A stretch of 64,000 nt of DNA from Halorubrum sp. PV6 (GCF_003990725.2 NZ_CP030064.1:930001-994000), one strand, 5' to 3'; positions 9,135 through 18,327 are shown, numbered from the stretch's first letter. Notes: generated from the letters alone by a model not told the origin. Numbers and translations: made by a program.

Positions 9135-9211
9135 CGCGGCGGAGTCACGGCGAGTCGATCGCGGCACGGGCCTGCGACGGGTCGCTGCCCTTGCCGAGTC
9201 GGCGTCGCGGT

Positions 9212-9451
9212 TCAGTTCATCCGAGTCGGGTCTTGGACGCTCACCCTGCCGTCCGCGTAGGCGACGACCTCGTACCCGTGGTACGAGAACCGGACCCGGC
9301 CTTCGGCTCTTCGCGGGCCGTTGGGCTGCGTCCGGAACACCTGGTCCAACGCGTCGGGGTCGACCGCCTCGAACAGCGGCTCTTCGAGTTCGTGTGGAGC
9401 CGCGTCCTCAAGTTCTGCAACCCGTTCCAGCACCTTCTGTGAAAGGGTCAT
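9212..9451 (-). CDS. HalOD1 output-domain protein
   Basis: This 79-residue protein matches the halobacterial output domain 1 (HalOD1) pattern. A helical N-terminus (LSQKVLERVAELEDA) is followed by the dyad EAVDPDALDQVF and a small beta-sheet with VRFSYHGYEVVAYADGRVSV. HalOD1 domains are found alone or fused to receivers in haloarchaea and are presumed signalling outputs, but their molecular action is not established. The transcript is probably leaderless: CATTTATTAG lies about 27 nt upstream of the ATG on the minus strand. It converges on cetZ1 across the 18-bp repeat array. Confidence 0.75.
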   Translation of the reverse strand: MTLSQKVLERVAELEDAAPHELEEPLFEAVDPDALDQVFRTQPNGPRRAEGRVRFSYHGYEVVAYADGRVSVQDPTRMN

Positions 9452-9567
9452 GTACGTTTACCACGTGGGACGCGCTAATAAATGTATTTCAACTAATATT
9501 TCGGGTGGGGCGGTTTATAAGGCCGGATCACATCGAACGCGGAGTACGAGCACACGAGGCGAAGCGG

Positions 9568-10470
9568 TCAGGACCGCTCTACGTCGGTCGCCGGGGGGTT
9601 CGACCCGTACAGCGCGGGCACCCAGTTTTGCCCGTCTATCGCCGGGCGCTCGTAGTTCGGGTCGTGCTGTCGGTCCGGCAGCCCGGTCGGCTCGGGCATG
9701 GTGTCCTCGTACTCGATCTGCGAGAGGAGGTGGCTGATACAGTTGAGCCGGGCGTGTTTCTTCACGTCGGCGTTGATCACGTACCACGGCGAGTCGCTCG
9801 TATCTGTGTGGGTGAACATCGCGTCCTTCGCCCGCGAGTACTCGACCCACCGCTCCCTGGCTTCGAGGTCCATGGGGCTGAGCTTCCAGCGTCGCTTCGG
9901 GTCGTTGCTGCGCTTCTGGAACCGCCGTTCCTGCTCTTCGTCGCTGATCGAAAACCAGTATTTGATGAGGATGATCCCAGAGCGCATGAGCATCCGCTCG
10001 AACTCGGGGGCCGACCGGAGGAACTCCTGATACTCCTCGTCGGTACAGAACCCCATCACGCGCTCGACGGTTGCGCGGTTGTACCAGCTCCGGTCGAACA
10101 GGACCATCTCGCCGGCCGCCGGGAGGTGCTCGACGTAGCGCTGGAAGTACCACTGGCTCTGCTCGCGTTCGGTCGGCTTCCCGAGCGCGACGACCTTCAC
10201 GACCCGCGAACTCGTCCGACGGGTGATCCGGTGGATGGTGCCGCCCTTGCCGGCCGCGTCGCGCCCGTCGAAGAGCACGACGGCCCGGAGCCCCTGCTCT
10301 TTGATCCACATCTGGAGTCTGACGAGCTCCTCTTGGAGTCGCTCGATCTCCCGGTTGTAGTGTTTCTTCTTGATCTTGCCGCTGCCTTTGTACAGCTTGT
10401 CCTCGTCGACCGTGGTCAACACGGACTCGTCGTCGGGAAGAACCGGATGGTCGGTCATCGGAGCCGCCAT
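9568..10470 (-). CDS. ppk2: Polyphosphate kinase 2 family protein
   Basis: PPK2 enzymes transfer phosphate between polyphosphate and nucleotides. The 300-residue protein has Walker A GRDAAGKGG (residues 69-77), the family motif FDRSWYNR (125-132) acting as Walker B region, and conserved lid/C-terminal motifs KYWFSISDEEQ and PWYVINADVKK. It is a single-domain PPK2 of usual length. Start: ATG at 10470 is preceded by GGAG about 7 nt upstream. A second in-frame ATG lies at 10458. A TATA-like ATTAATAAG at about 10515-10523 gives a short leader. Whether it makes ATP/GTP or polyphosphate cannot be judged from motifs alone. Confidence 0.9.
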   Translation of the reverse strand: MAAPMTDHPVLPDDESVLTTVDEDKLYKGSGKIKKKHYNREIERLQEELVRLQMWIKEQGLRAVVLFDGRDAAGKGGTIHRITRRTSSRVVKVVALGKPTEREQSQWYFQRYVEHLPAAGEMVLFDRSWYNRATVERVMGFCTDEEYQEFLRSAPEFERMLMRSGIILIKYWFSISDEEQERRFQKRSNDPKRRWKLSPMDLEARERWVEYSRAKDAMFTHTDTSDSPWYVINADVKKHARLNCISHLLSQIEYEDTMPEPTGLPDRQHDPNYERPAIDGQNWVPALYGSNPPATDVERS

Positions 10471-10803
10471 GTTCCGTCTCCGCCGGCCGGTGCCGCGATA
10501 TTCATGTAGCCTTATTAATGTGACTCGTATTTAACTCTCTCTGCGCCGCGACCGGTCGAACGCGCTCAGGGCCGACGGCGCGAGCGACGTATAAATGGGC
10601 CGGCTACGCGGTCGGTTGCGAGCGCGGGGGCGCTCACGTTGTGCCAGACGCTGAACAGCGCAGGGATGAGCGCGGCCGCCGGATCGAAGAGCGACGCCGA
10701 CGCGACCCTCGCCCCGACGCCGGAGTCGCGGCGGTTCAGCGCAAGGATGATATCACTGCTCTGGTGAGAGAACGCACAGGAACGCATCGACCGCCTCGAT
10801 CAC
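10471..10803. other. 333-bp intergenic region with two divergent promoters
   Basis: The left part holds the minus-strand promoter of ppk2. A plus-strand TATA-like element (CGTATAAATG) is at about 10588-10597, some 200 nt before the HEAT-pseudokinase start. A 6-bp stem with a GGGG loop lies at 10620-10635 (GAGCGC...GCGCTC). This implies either a long structured leader for the downstream gene or an unannotated small transcript. No tRNA, SRP RNA or RNase P signature was recognised. Confidence 0.4.
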
Positions 10804-12144
10804 ATGACTCCGCCCAACACGACGCCCGATGAACTGCTCACGCCAGCGCTCACGACTCCCGAGTCGTTCGACGCCGCGCGGACGGCTCGGCTCGTCGCGC
10901 AACTCGACCACGAGGACCGCGAGATCCGGCGCGCCGCGTCGTGGGCGGTCCGGTTCGTCATCGTCGAGACGCCGGCGCTCGCCGATCACTGCACGGGACA
11001 GTTCCGCCGGGTGCTCCGCGACGCCGAGGCGCGGCCGGTCGCCCTCCGGACGCTCTCGGTCGTCGCCGAATACAACCCCGAGGCGGTCGCGGAAGTGGTG
11101 AACGGCGCGGTCAAAGAGCGGACGATCACCCGGCTCGTCGGAACCAACATCGTCGCCGGCTACCGGCCGCCGGAGTACGGGTCCGACGGGACGGTCATCA
11201 CCGACGAGGGCGATGACCCGGGGACGGGCGCCGAAGCGGTCGAGACCGACGCCGAACCGGAGCCCGACACGGAGCCCGAAGGCGACACGGAGCCCGACCC
11301 GACGCCCGAGATTCCGACCGGTCGCCCGCCCGAAAACCCGCCGGCGAAGCTGCCGCGGCTCGACCGACCGCTGACCGCGTACGAGCCGATCACGTCCGAC
11401 ACGCAGTCCGGTGGGCGGCTGGACGCGGTGGTCCAGTTTTCCGTCGACGGCCGCGATTTCACCGGGCTCAGGCGTCGGTCGCAGGCGATCGCCGGCGTCG
11501 ACCACGACGCGTTCGTCCGCGCCGTGAACCGCTGGCGCCAGATCGACGACCACGACGCCGTCACCACCGTCGTCGACTACGGCACCCGACCGACGCCGTG
11601 GCTCGTCACCGAGCGGAGCGTCACCGGGTCGCTCGCAGACCGGAAGGCGCCGCTCTCGGCGCCGGAAGCCCGGTGGATACTGTGTCGGCTCGCCGACGCG
11701 CTCACGTACGCACACGCCACCGGCGTGCTACACGGCGGGCTCCATCCGGGCGCCGTCGCCGTCGTGGAGACCGTCGAGGACGCCGACGCGTGGGCGTACC
11801 CCCGCGTCGACGACTGGCAGATCGACGACCTGTTCGGGTCGGCGAACGCTCACGCCCCCGTGCCGCGCCGGTACGCCGCGCCGGAGCACCTCTCGCCCGA
11901 CCGGTTCGGCGGCGTCGACACCGCGAGTGACATCTACGGCGTCGGCGCCGTCGGCTACGAGCTGTTGACCGGACGCCCGCCGGCCCGCGAGAACGGGGAG
12001 ATCCGCTCCGCGTCGGCGGTCGCTCCCGACGTGCCCGACGCGCTGTCGACGACGCTCGCGAAGTGCCTCAGAACGGCCAAGATGGAGCGGTACGTCTCCG
12101 CCGCGGCGCTGAAACGAGACCTCGAAGCGGCGGGTGACGCATGA
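10804..12144 (+). CDS. HEAT-repeat / pseudokinase-domain protein
   Basis: This 446-residue protein has a HEAT-like helical N-terminus (about 10-110), an acidic Pro/Glu/Asp linker (about 130-190) and a protein-kinase-like fold (about 200-440). Kinase C-lobe landmarks are visible: AAPEHL (APE motif) and ASDIYGVGAVGYELLTGRPP. The catalytic positions are altered: the HRD-type loop reads HGGLHPGAV, the DFG position reads VDDWQI, and no clear VAIK lysine is seen. It is therefore most likely a pseudokinase serving as a scaffold or regulator. The stop overlaps the next gene's start (ATGA), indicating co-translation with the membrane protein that follows. Confidence 0.78.
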   Translation: MTPPNTTPDELLTPALTTPESFDAARTARLVAQLDHEDREIRRAASWAVRFVIVETPALADHCTGQFRRVLRDAEARPVALRTLSVVAEYNPEAVAEVVNGAVKERTITRLVGTNIVAGYRPPEYGSDGTVITDEGDDPGTGAEAVETDAEPEPDTEPEGDTEPDPTPEIPTGRPPENPPAKLPRLDRPLTAYEPITSDTQSGGRLDAVVQFSVDGRDFTGLRRRSQAIAGVDHDAFVRAVNRWRQIDDHDAVTTVVDYGTRPTPWLVTERSVTGSLADRKAPLSAPEARWILCRLADALTYAHATGVLHGGLHPGAVAVVETVEDADAWAYPRVDDWQIDDLFGSANAHAPVPRRYAAPEHLSPDRFGGVDTASDIYGVGAVGYELLTGRPPARENGEIRSASAVAPDVPDALSTTLAKCLRTAKMERYVSAAALKRDLEAAGDA

Positions 12145-12962
12145 CCGGGACCGCGTTCGCGGACGCGGGAGCCGCCGTCGCCGAGGTCGCCGTGTTTAAA
12201 AGCGCGAACGTCGCCCTCGCGGGACTCGCCGCGGCGACGCCCGGTAGCGCCACGGCCGGAGTCACGCGGTTCGTCGCGGCCGTGCTCGTGTTCGTCGCCT
12301 GTCTCGGGACGACGTGGTACGCCCTCGCGAACGCGCGACACGAGGCACACGACACCCTCGTGTGGCGGTATCTCGCGCTGTCGACGACGGTCGGCGGCGT
12401 CTACGCGGCGCTGCTTATCGCCGGGTTGGTCGCGGCGAGCGCTCCCCCCCTCCTCCGGGCGTTCAGGCTGCTCGCACAGCTGTTCTTCGTCGTGTTCTTC
12501 GCGCTGTCGCTCCGCGAGCTGTACTACGCGCAGCCGTCGACCTCCGACGAGGGCGACCGGATCTCGCTTTCGACCGCCCGTCGGATCGAGACGGCGTTTA
12601 TGCTGCTCGCGGTGGTCCAGTTTCCGATCGTCGTCGTCGTCGGGCCGCCCGGCGTCGCGCAAGCGATCCTCGGGCTCGCGGCCGCCGCGTTCACCGTCTA
12701 CGGCGTCTCGTTCGGGCAGGCGATCCGCGCTCGTCGGCTCACCCACGGCACGGTGATCGACGTCACCGTCACGTACACGACCGCCGTGCTGCTCTGCGTC
12801 GGCGCGGTGACGCTCGTCGAGAGCGCCGTCGTCCTCGTCGCCCCGCAAGCCGCCGTCGACGGGGCGGTCAACGTGCTCTTGGTCATGATCGGCTCGTTCC
12901 TGATCAGCCTGATCATCCGCCTGAAGCGGAGCGCGGACGCGGCCGGCGGGACGACCGGGTAG
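12141..12962 (+). CDS. Seven-helix-like membrane protein coupled to pseudokinase
   Basis: I do not recognise this 273-residue polytopic protein. About seven hydrophobic segments are spread over the whole length, roughly at residues 18-35, 42-60, 75-100, 110-130, 152-175, 178-196 and 210-262. The loop RELYYAQPSTSDEGDRISLS looks cytoplasmic or periplasmic and charged. The size and topology resemble small haloarchaeal sensory or scaffold membrane proteins, but no retinal-binding lysine motif was identified. It overlaps the pseudokinase gene by 4 nt, so the two probably act together at the membrane. Confidence 0.65.
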   Translation: MTGTAFADAGAAVAEVAVFKSANVALAGLAAATPGSATAGVTRFVAAVLVFVACLGTTWYALANARHEAHDTLVWRYLALSTTVGGVYAALLIAGLVAASAPPLLRAFRLLAQLFFVVFFALSLRELYYAQPSTSDEGDRISLSTARRIETAFMLLAVVQFPIVVVVGPPGVAQAILGLAAAAFTVYGVSFGQAIRARRLTHGTVIDVTVTYTTAVLLCVGAVTLVESAVVLVAPQAAVDGAVNVLLVMIGSFLISLIIRLKRSADAAGGTTG

Positions 12963-13039
12963 GGCCGTGGCGTGCGACGGCATCGAGGGGACGGCATCAC
13001 CGGCGGTACGTATTTCACGGTCGCTTCCGGCCTCTGGGT

Positions 13040-13897
13040 ATGGATCTCCGCATCGACCACGTGACGGTCGCGGGTCGAGACCTCGACCGGCTCGCCGACG
13101 CGTTCGGCGACGTCGGCCTCCCGGTCGAGTACGGCGGTCGCCACTCGAACGGCGTCACCCACATGGCGATCGTAGGATTTCGAGACGGGAGTTACGTCGA
13201 ACTTATCTCGACGATAGCGCCGGAGGCCGAGTCGCCGTGGTGGAACGGTCCGATTCGCGAGGACGGCGGTCCGTGCGCGTGGGCGGTCGAGGTCGACGAC
13301 ATCGAGGCCGTCAGCGCCGACCTGCGCGGCCGCGGTGTGCCGGTCGACGGGCCCTCGACGCACGAGCGCACCCGCGCCGACGACACGCTCGTCGAGTGGG
13401 ACCTGACGTTCCTCGGGGAGGGGGACGCGGGCTCGACCCTCCCGTTTCTCATCAGCGACCGAACGCCCCGCGACTGCCGCGTTCGACCGACCGGCGACCT
13501 GGCGTCGTCGCCGATCGTCGGGGTCGACACGGTCGTGTTGGGGGTTCCCGACCTCGACGCTGCGGCGAGGCGGTTCGAAACCGCGTTCGACGCGGGCCGT
13601 CCGACGCTCGGTTCGAGCGACCGGCTCGCGGCGACCACCGCGTCTTTTCCCGACGCGCCGGTCGTGCTGGCAGCGCCCGACGACGGCGGCTGGCTCGCCG
13701 ACAGGCTCGCCGCCTTCGGGCCGCGCCCCGTCGCGTATCTCCTCGGCGTCGACGGAGACGACGCGTCTCGACGCCCCGAGGTTGATACCGACGCCGCCGG
13801 GTCGCTCGCCGGGCGAGCGGTCGAGTGGCTGTCCGTGCACCATCCGGTCGGTCGCCCGTACCTCGGACTCGTCGACGCGCGGACGCGACGCGCTTAG
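13040..13897 (+). CDS. VOC/glyoxalase-like domain protein
   Basis: This 285-residue protein begins MDLRIDHVTVAGRDLDRLAD, the start of a vicinal-oxygen-chelate module, and contains HSNGVTHMAIVGFRDGSYVE followed by ELISTIAPE. A second module starts at about residue 160 (VGVDTVVLGVPDLDAAARRF). The layout resembles glyoxalase-like (Glyoxalase_3) proteins of haloarchaea and bacteria, whose substrates are unknown. Metal ligands are plausible (His7, His35/His40 area, Glu) but not proven. The ATG at 13040 is chosen because it opens the first domain; longer in-frame reading is GC-rich shadow sequence. It is followed by the convergent histidine kinase gene. Confidence 0.75.
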   Translation: MDLRIDHVTVAGRDLDRLADAFGDVGLPVEYGGRHSNGVTHMAIVGFRDGSYVELISTIAPEAESPWWNGPIREDGGPCAWAVEVDDIEAVSADLRGRGVPVDGPSTHERTRADDTLVEWDLTFLGEGDAGSTLPFLISDRTPRDCRVRPTGDLASSPIVGVDTVVLGVPDLDAAARRFETAFDAGRPTLGSSDRLAATTASFPDAPVVLAAPDDGGWLADRLAAFGPRPVAYLLGVDGDDASRRPEVDTDAAGSLAGRAVEWLSVHHPVGRPYLGLVDARTRRA

Positions 13898-13947
13898 CCG
13901 CCTCGCGATCGGGTTTCCGAGTAGACACGTACGGCGATCAGAGGCCG

Positions 13948-14961
13948 CTACTCGTCGAATTCGACGCCCGCTATCTCGAACCGCGCTCCGCCGTCGGCGC
14001 TCTCCCCAATCCGTACCTCCCAGTTGTGTCCGGCGACGATCTGTTGGACGATGCTCAGCCCGAACCCGGTGCCCGTCCCCTCGGTCGTGTACCCGGTCTC
14101 GAAGACGCGGTCGCGCTTGCCGCGCGGGATTCCCGGTCCGTCGTCGGCCACGGAGAACCCGTCGTCGGTCGCCGCGACGGTCACGCGGACGTCCGAGCCC
14201 CCGTGTTCGACCGCGTTCCGGAACAGGTTCTCGAAGAGCTGCTGGAGACGCGACTCGTCGGCCATCACGCGCCGATCCCCGAAGGGGATGTCGAGTTCCG
14301 CCTCCGGGGTACTCACGTTGCGCCAAGCGTCCTCCGCGATCGCCGTCAACGCGACCGAGGTCACCTCGCCGATCTCGCGGTCGCTCTGTGCGAGTTCCAG
14401 CAGCTCGGTTATCAGTACCCCCATCCGGTCGAGCGCGTTGTCGACGAGCCGTAGCTCGTCCCGACTGACGTCCTCTTGGAGCATCTCGATGTACCCTTGC
14501 GCGACGTTCAACGGGTTCCGGAGGTCGTGCGAGACGATGCTCGCGAAGTTCTCGAGCCGTTCGTTCTGGCGCTCGATCTCCTGTTCTCGGGCTTTCCGGA
14601 CCGAGATATCTTTGATCGTCCCGAAGTGGTACGACGTGCCGCCGATCGAGCGCTGCGTCGTGACGGTCGCGACGGGAACGGTGTGCCCGTTGTGGGTGTG
14701 TCTCGTCTCCGCCTCCCGCGTGTCACCGTCCTCGAACGACTCCCAGTACTCGTCGAAATCGGCCGCTTCGATCGCCGGAACGACCTCCCACAGCGGTCGT
14801 CCGATCAGCGCCGACGGCGTGACGCCGAACAGGTCGGCGTACGACTGGTTGACGTAGGTGTATCGCCCGTCTTCGCCGTAGATACCGACGCCCACACCGA
14901 CGGACTCGACCATCTTCGCGAAGAATTCGGGCTCTAGGGTAGTTGGAGAATCAGATGACAT
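13948..14961 (-). CDS. PAS-domain sensor histidine kinase
   Basis: This 337-residue soluble kinase has one PAS domain (about residues 12-125, including YVNQSYADLFGVTPSALIG), a HisKA dimerisation helix with phospho-acceptor His145 in IVSHDLRNPLNVAQG, and HATPase_c with N box NLFRNAVEHGG, G1 VADDGPGIP and G2 GTGTGFGLSIV. All catalytic motifs look intact. No receiver or regulator gene is adjacent, so it is probably an orphan kinase with a distant partner. An AT-rich promoter stretch (AAAATATTTTAC) lies about 25-35 nt upstream on the minus strand. Confidence 0.9.
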   Translation of the reverse strand: MSSDSPTTLEPEFFAKMVESVGVGVGIYGEDGRYTYVNQSYADLFGVTPSALIGRPLWEVVPAIEAADFDEYWESFEDGDTREAETRHTHNGHTVPVATVTTQRSIGGTSYHFGTIKDISVRKAREQEIERQNERLENFASIVSHDLRNPLNVAQGYIEMLQEDVSRDELRLVDNALDRMGVLITELLELAQSDREIGEVTSVALTAIAEDAWRNVSTPEAELDIPFGDRRVMADESRLQQLFENLFRNAVEHGGSDVRVTVAATDDGFSVADDGPGIPRGKRDRVFETGYTTEGTGTGFGLSIVQQIVAGHNWEVRIGESADGGARFEIAGVEFDE

Positions 14962-15257
14962 ACGACACGTACCACGCGGGCCGAATAGTAAAATATTTTA
15001 TATTATTGTCTGATTTTTAATAACTCATCGGACGGCTCCGTGAGCGCGCCGGCGGCCCCGGAGCGTGAGCGCCTCGCCGTATCGCGGCGCTCTCGGCGAA
15101 CTCGTTGTCAGATTCCGTACCGTACCGTACACGTTCGACGAGCGGTCGAGCCCCGACGGACGATTCGGCGAGTTCGACTCCACGGGCGAAGTCGGTCGAG
15201 CGCACACGTCGGATTTTAAACACAATCGTTATCTCATCGCCGGCTAATGTAATATAG

Positions 15258-15857
15258 ATGAAGAAAGTGGGAGAACTCGACAATCGCGCCGCCACGTCGG
15301 TCGTCGGGGTCATCCTGCTCGTCGCGATCACCGTCATCCTGGCTTCCATCATCGGCGTGGCCGCGTTCGGATTCACCGCAGACATCAAGGACCGACCCGC
15401 GTTCGCCGGGCTCGAACTGTCCTTCGAAGAAGCGCCCGCCGCGAAGCCGCAGTACAAGGAGTTCCGGTGGGACATCACGCTCACGAACATCGCCGGGGAC
15501 ACGGCGCGGGCCGACGAGATCGTGGTGTACTTAGATCACGGCGATCAGCGAGTCACCGGCACGCTCAACCGATCGCTCAGCCCGGGGGAGACCGTCGAGT
15601 TGACCCTCGTCCACAACAACCAGGACGGGGACACGATCCCGGAGGACCTCTCCTGTGGGGACGTCAACGTCGCGTGTCGGCTGGCCGGCGACCCGGGCAA
15701 CTTCCCCGAGACGGACCAGATCCAACTCCGGATGGTACACGAACCGTCGGGCTCGCTCCTCTACCGAGAGCAGATCGAGATCTCTGGCAACTACGGGATC
15801 TACAACGGCAACCAGGGGAGTATCGCGATCACGGACGAGACGCTGACGTTCGCCTGA
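15258..15857 (+). CDS. Archaeal type IV pilin (Pilin_N/DUF1628 family)
   Basis: This 199-residue protein starts MKKVGELDNRAATSVVGV and continues into a long hydrophobic helix, the class III signal peptide typical of haloarchaeal pilins and cleaved by the PibD prepilin peptidase near the Arg-Ala boundary. The rest is a beta-rich extracellular domain with many Asp, Asn and Thr residues and two Cys (SCGDVNVAC) that could pair. It is monocistronic, with no adjacent pilus ATPase or platform gene. An AT-rich promoter (TTTTAAACACAATCGTTATC) lies 25-45 nt upstream. Confidence 0.85.
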   Translation: MKKVGELDNRAATSVVGVILLVAITVILASIIGVAAFGFTADIKDRPAFAGLELSFEEAPAAKPQYKEFRWDITLTNIAGDTARADEIVVYLDHGDQRVTGTLNRSLSPGETVELTLVHNNQDGDTIPEDLSCGDVNVACRLAGDPGNFPETDQIQLRMVHEPSGSLLYREQIEISGNYGIYNGNQGSIAITDETLTFA

Positions 15858-15931
15858 CCCCCGCCCCACCCTCCGGCGACTTCTCACGCGCGCAGCCGCC
15901 GTGTGACGGGTAGCGACGCGCGACTCGACGG

Positions 15932-16756
15932 CTACTCGGCTTCGGGATGCCAGGCGAGATGGTTGACGCTCCCGCGTTCGCCGACGAGCGCGGACGCTCG
16001 AAGGCCGGCCCGAACGAACTCGATCCCTCGCGCTACCGCCGCCGACAGCGACGCGCCCCGCGCGAGTTCCGCGGCGATCGCGCTCGAAAGCGTACAGCCC
16101 GACCCGTGCGTCGCCTCGGTGTCGATCCGCTCGGCGGCGAACGACTCCGGCTCGCCGCCGTCGACGGCGAGCACGTCGGTGACGGTCCCGGAGCCGTCGT
16201 CGACGTGGCCGCCTTTAAATAACACCGCGTCCGCGCCCCAGTCGAAGAACCGGCCGGCGGCGCGGTCGCGCGCGGCGACCGAGTCGGGACGCTCGCCGAC
16301 GAGTTCGGCCGTCTCGTCGGCGTTCGGCGTCACGAGCGTCGCCTCGGCGAACAGGTCGCGGTAGGCGTCGACCGCGTCGGCCTCGAGGAGCCGGTCGCCG
16401 CTCGTGGCGACCATCACCGGGTCGACGACGACCGGGCCGTCGAACGAGCGAAGGCAGTCGCGAACGGTCCGGACGCCCGCCGCCGTCGCGAGCATCCCCG
16501 TCTTTATCGCCCCCACGTCCACGTCGTCGACGACCGCCTCGTACTGCGCCCGCACCTCCTCGGTCGGCAGGAGGTGCGTCGAGCGAACGCCCGTCGTGTT
16601 CTGTGCGGTCGTCGCGACGACGACAGAGCCGCCGTACACGCCGAGCCGGGTCATCGTCTTGAGGTCGGCCTGGATACCGGCCCCGCCGCCGGAGTCGCTC
16701 GCGGCGATCGTCAGCGCGTACGGGACCGCCCGCGGGCCGGGGTCGGCGCTCGTCAT
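15932..16756 (-). CDS. thiD: Hydroxymethylpyrimidine/phosphomethylpyrimidine kinase
   Basis: ThiD phosphorylates HMP and HMP-P in thiamine synthesis. The 274-residue ribokinase-fold protein has the N-terminal ALTIAASDSGGGAGIQADLK, VVDPVMVATSGDRLL, VTPNADE and the anion-hole motif THGSGCTLSSAIAAELARG. Many haloarchaeal ThiD proteins are fused to a C-terminal ThiN domain that acts as an alternative thiamine-phosphate synthase. This one ends after the kinase domain, which fits the presence of a separate thiE upstream. It is the last gene of the thiE-thiM-thiD operon, with a 52-nt gap after thiM. Confidence 0.95.
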   Translation of the reverse strand: MTSADPGPRAVPYALTIAASDSGGGAGIQADLKTMTRLGVYGGSVVVATTAQNTTGVRSTHLLPTEEVRAQYEAVVDDVDVGAIKTGMLATAAGVRTVRDCLRSFDGPVVVDPVMVATSGDRLLEADAVDAYRDLFAEATLVTPNADETAELVGERPDSVAARDRAAGRFFDWGADAVLFKGGHVDDGSGTVTDVLAVDGGEPESFAAERIDTEATHGSGCTLSSAIAAELARGASLSAAVARGIEFVRAGLRASALVGERGSVNHLAWHPEAE

Positions 16757-16808
16757 CGGAACGCCCCTCCGTCGACGCCGCCGGTGCCGCCGGTGCCGAC
16801 GACGCCGG

Positions 16809-17672
16809 TCACGCGATCACCTCCCGGGTCCGGTCGGCGGGGTCGGTCGTCGGCTCGTGACCGGCGATGGCGTCGAGGAACGTCGTCAGGTAGCTCGAGG
16901 GGCCGTGGTACGCTCCGAACGCTTCGGCCGCGGCCGCCTCGCCGGCGAGCCCGAACGCGAGCGTGCCCGCGAGCGACGCCTCCAGCGGGTCGTCGATCGC
17001 GGCCGCGAACGTCGCGAGCGTGACGCCCAGCAGACAGCCGGTGCCGACGACGCGCCCCATCATCGGGTCGCCCGACCGGACCTCGAACGCGCGACCGCCG
17101 GTGGCGACCACGTCGGTCTCGCCGCTGGCGACGACGACCGCGCCGGTCTCACGGGCGCAGGCCACGGCCGTCTCCGCGATGTCGGCGTGGTCGCCGACCG
17201 ACTCGACACCGCGGACTTCGGCGTCCTCGCCCGCGATCGCGGCGATCTCACCGTAGTTGCCGCTGACGACCGCCGGCGAGAGCTCCGTCACGAGTCGCTC
17301 CGCGACGCGGTCGCGCGTCGGCGTCGCCCCGGCACCGACGGGGTCGACGACGACGGGGACGCCGTGCTCGGCCGCCGCGTCGCCGGCCGTCATCATCGCC
17401 GCCTCGCTCGCCTCGCTCACCGTTCCCATGTTAAGCAGCAGCCCCTGCGCGCCGGCCACCATGCTCGCCACCTCGCGGTCGTCGTCCGACATCACCGGCA
17501 GCCCTCCCCAGTGGAGGGTCGCGTTCGCCACGTCGTTGACGGTCACCGCGTTGGTGAGCGCGTTCACCAGCGGCGTCGCCTCCCGGACCGTCGCGCGCGC
17601 CTCCGCGAGGTCGAGTCCAGCCGGGTCGACCGGGGCCGAACCGCCCGCCGCGAGCGGCTCGTCGCCGGTCAT
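16809..17672 (-). CDS. thiM: Hydroxyethylthiazole kinase
   Basis: ThiM phosphorylates the thiazole alcohol THZ for salvage into thiamine. The 287-residue protein carries PLVNALTNAVTVNDVANATL, GLLLNMGTVSE, VVVDPVGAGAT and the catalytic-loop motif VVGTGCLLGVTLATF with its conserved Cys, all hallmarks of ThiM. Haloarchaea usually make thiazole through Thi4, so ThiM here points to a salvage route. The start codon overlaps the end of thiE by 4 nt, which implies translational coupling within the operon. An Ala/Gly/Pro-rich N-terminal extension of about 15 residues precedes the domain. Confidence 0.95.
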   Translation of the reverse strand: MTGDEPLAAGGSAPVDPAGLDLAEARATVREATPLVNALTNAVTVNDVANATLHWGGLPVMSDDDREVASMVAGAQGLLLNMGTVSEASEAAMMTAGDAAAEHGVPVVVDPVGAGATPTRDRVAERLVTELSPAVVSGNYGEIAAIAGEDAEVRGVESVGDHADIAETAVACARETGAVVVASGETDVVATGGRAFEVRSGDPMMGRVVGTGCLLGVTLATFAAAIDDPLEASLAGTLAFGLAGEAAAAEAFGAYHGPSSYLTTFLDAIAGHEPTTDPADRTREVIA

Positions 17673-18319
17673 CGCGCGGTCACCTCGTGTCCCGCCTCGA
17701 CGGCGTCGCGCAGCGACCGGGTCGCCGCCGCGGGGTCGTCGGCCTCGGTGATCGCCGTCACGACCGCGACGCCGTCGGCGCCGGCCGCGGCGACGCGCGC
17801 GGCGTTTTCGGTCGTGATCCCCCCGATGCCGACGATCGGAACGGACACCGCGTCTGCGACGGCCGCGACGGTCTCGACGCCGATCTCCGACTCCTTCTCG
17901 CGCGTGTCCTTCGTCTGCGTGTCGAACACGGCGCCGACGCCGAGGTAGTCGGCGCCGGCGGCCTCGGCTCGCCGTGCGGCCGCCGGGCTCGACACCGACC
18001 GCCCGATGATCGCGTCCGCGCCGAGCTGCTCGCGGGCGGTCGCGACCGGGAGGTCGTCGTCGCCGAGGTGGACGCCGTCGGCGTCGAGCGCGACGGCGAG
18101 GTCGACCCGGTCGTTGACGAGGAGGGGGACGCCGGCCTCGCTCGTCATCGACCGAAGCTCCCGGCCCAGCTCGTAGCGGTCGTGCGCGCTCGCGTGTTTC
18201 TCGCGCAGTTGCACGGCGTCGACGCCGCCGGCGATGGCCGCGCGGACGACGGCGGCGGTCTCTCGGCCGCGGCTTCGATCCCCCTGCGTCACCAGATACG
18301 TCGACAGTGGTCGGTTCAC
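17669..18319 (-). CDS. thiE: Thiamine-phosphate synthase
   Basis: ThiE joins HMP-PP and THZ-P to form thiamine phosphate. The 216-residue TIM-barrel protein has VQLREKHAS, PLLVNDRVDLAVALDADGVH, LGxDDLP, IIGRSVSSP, DYLGVGAVFDTQTK and VPIVGIGGI, all standard ThiE motifs. The start is a GTG at 18319. Just upstream, a TATA-like TAATATTACTTA is followed by an inverted repeat that overlaps the likely transcription start. It is the first gene of the thiE-thiM-thiD operon. Confidence 0.95.
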   Translation of the reverse strand: MNRPLSTYLVTQGDRSRGRETAAVVRAAIAGGVDAVQLREKHASAHDRYELGRELRSMTSEAGVPLLVNDRVDLAVALDADGVHLGDDDLPVATAREQLGADAIIGRSVSSPAAARRAEAAGADYLGVGAVFDTQTKDTREKESEIGVETVAAVADAVSVPIVGIGGITTENAARVAAAGADGVAVVTAITEADDPAAATRSLRDAVEAGHEVTAR

Positions 18320-18327
18320 GCGTACTC

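Noticed and set aside
10566-10787. Minus-strand 73-residue ORF between ppk2 and the pseudokinase gene
   Set aside because: No promoter at a sensible distance, no motif, and it overlaps the leader of the plus-strand gene.
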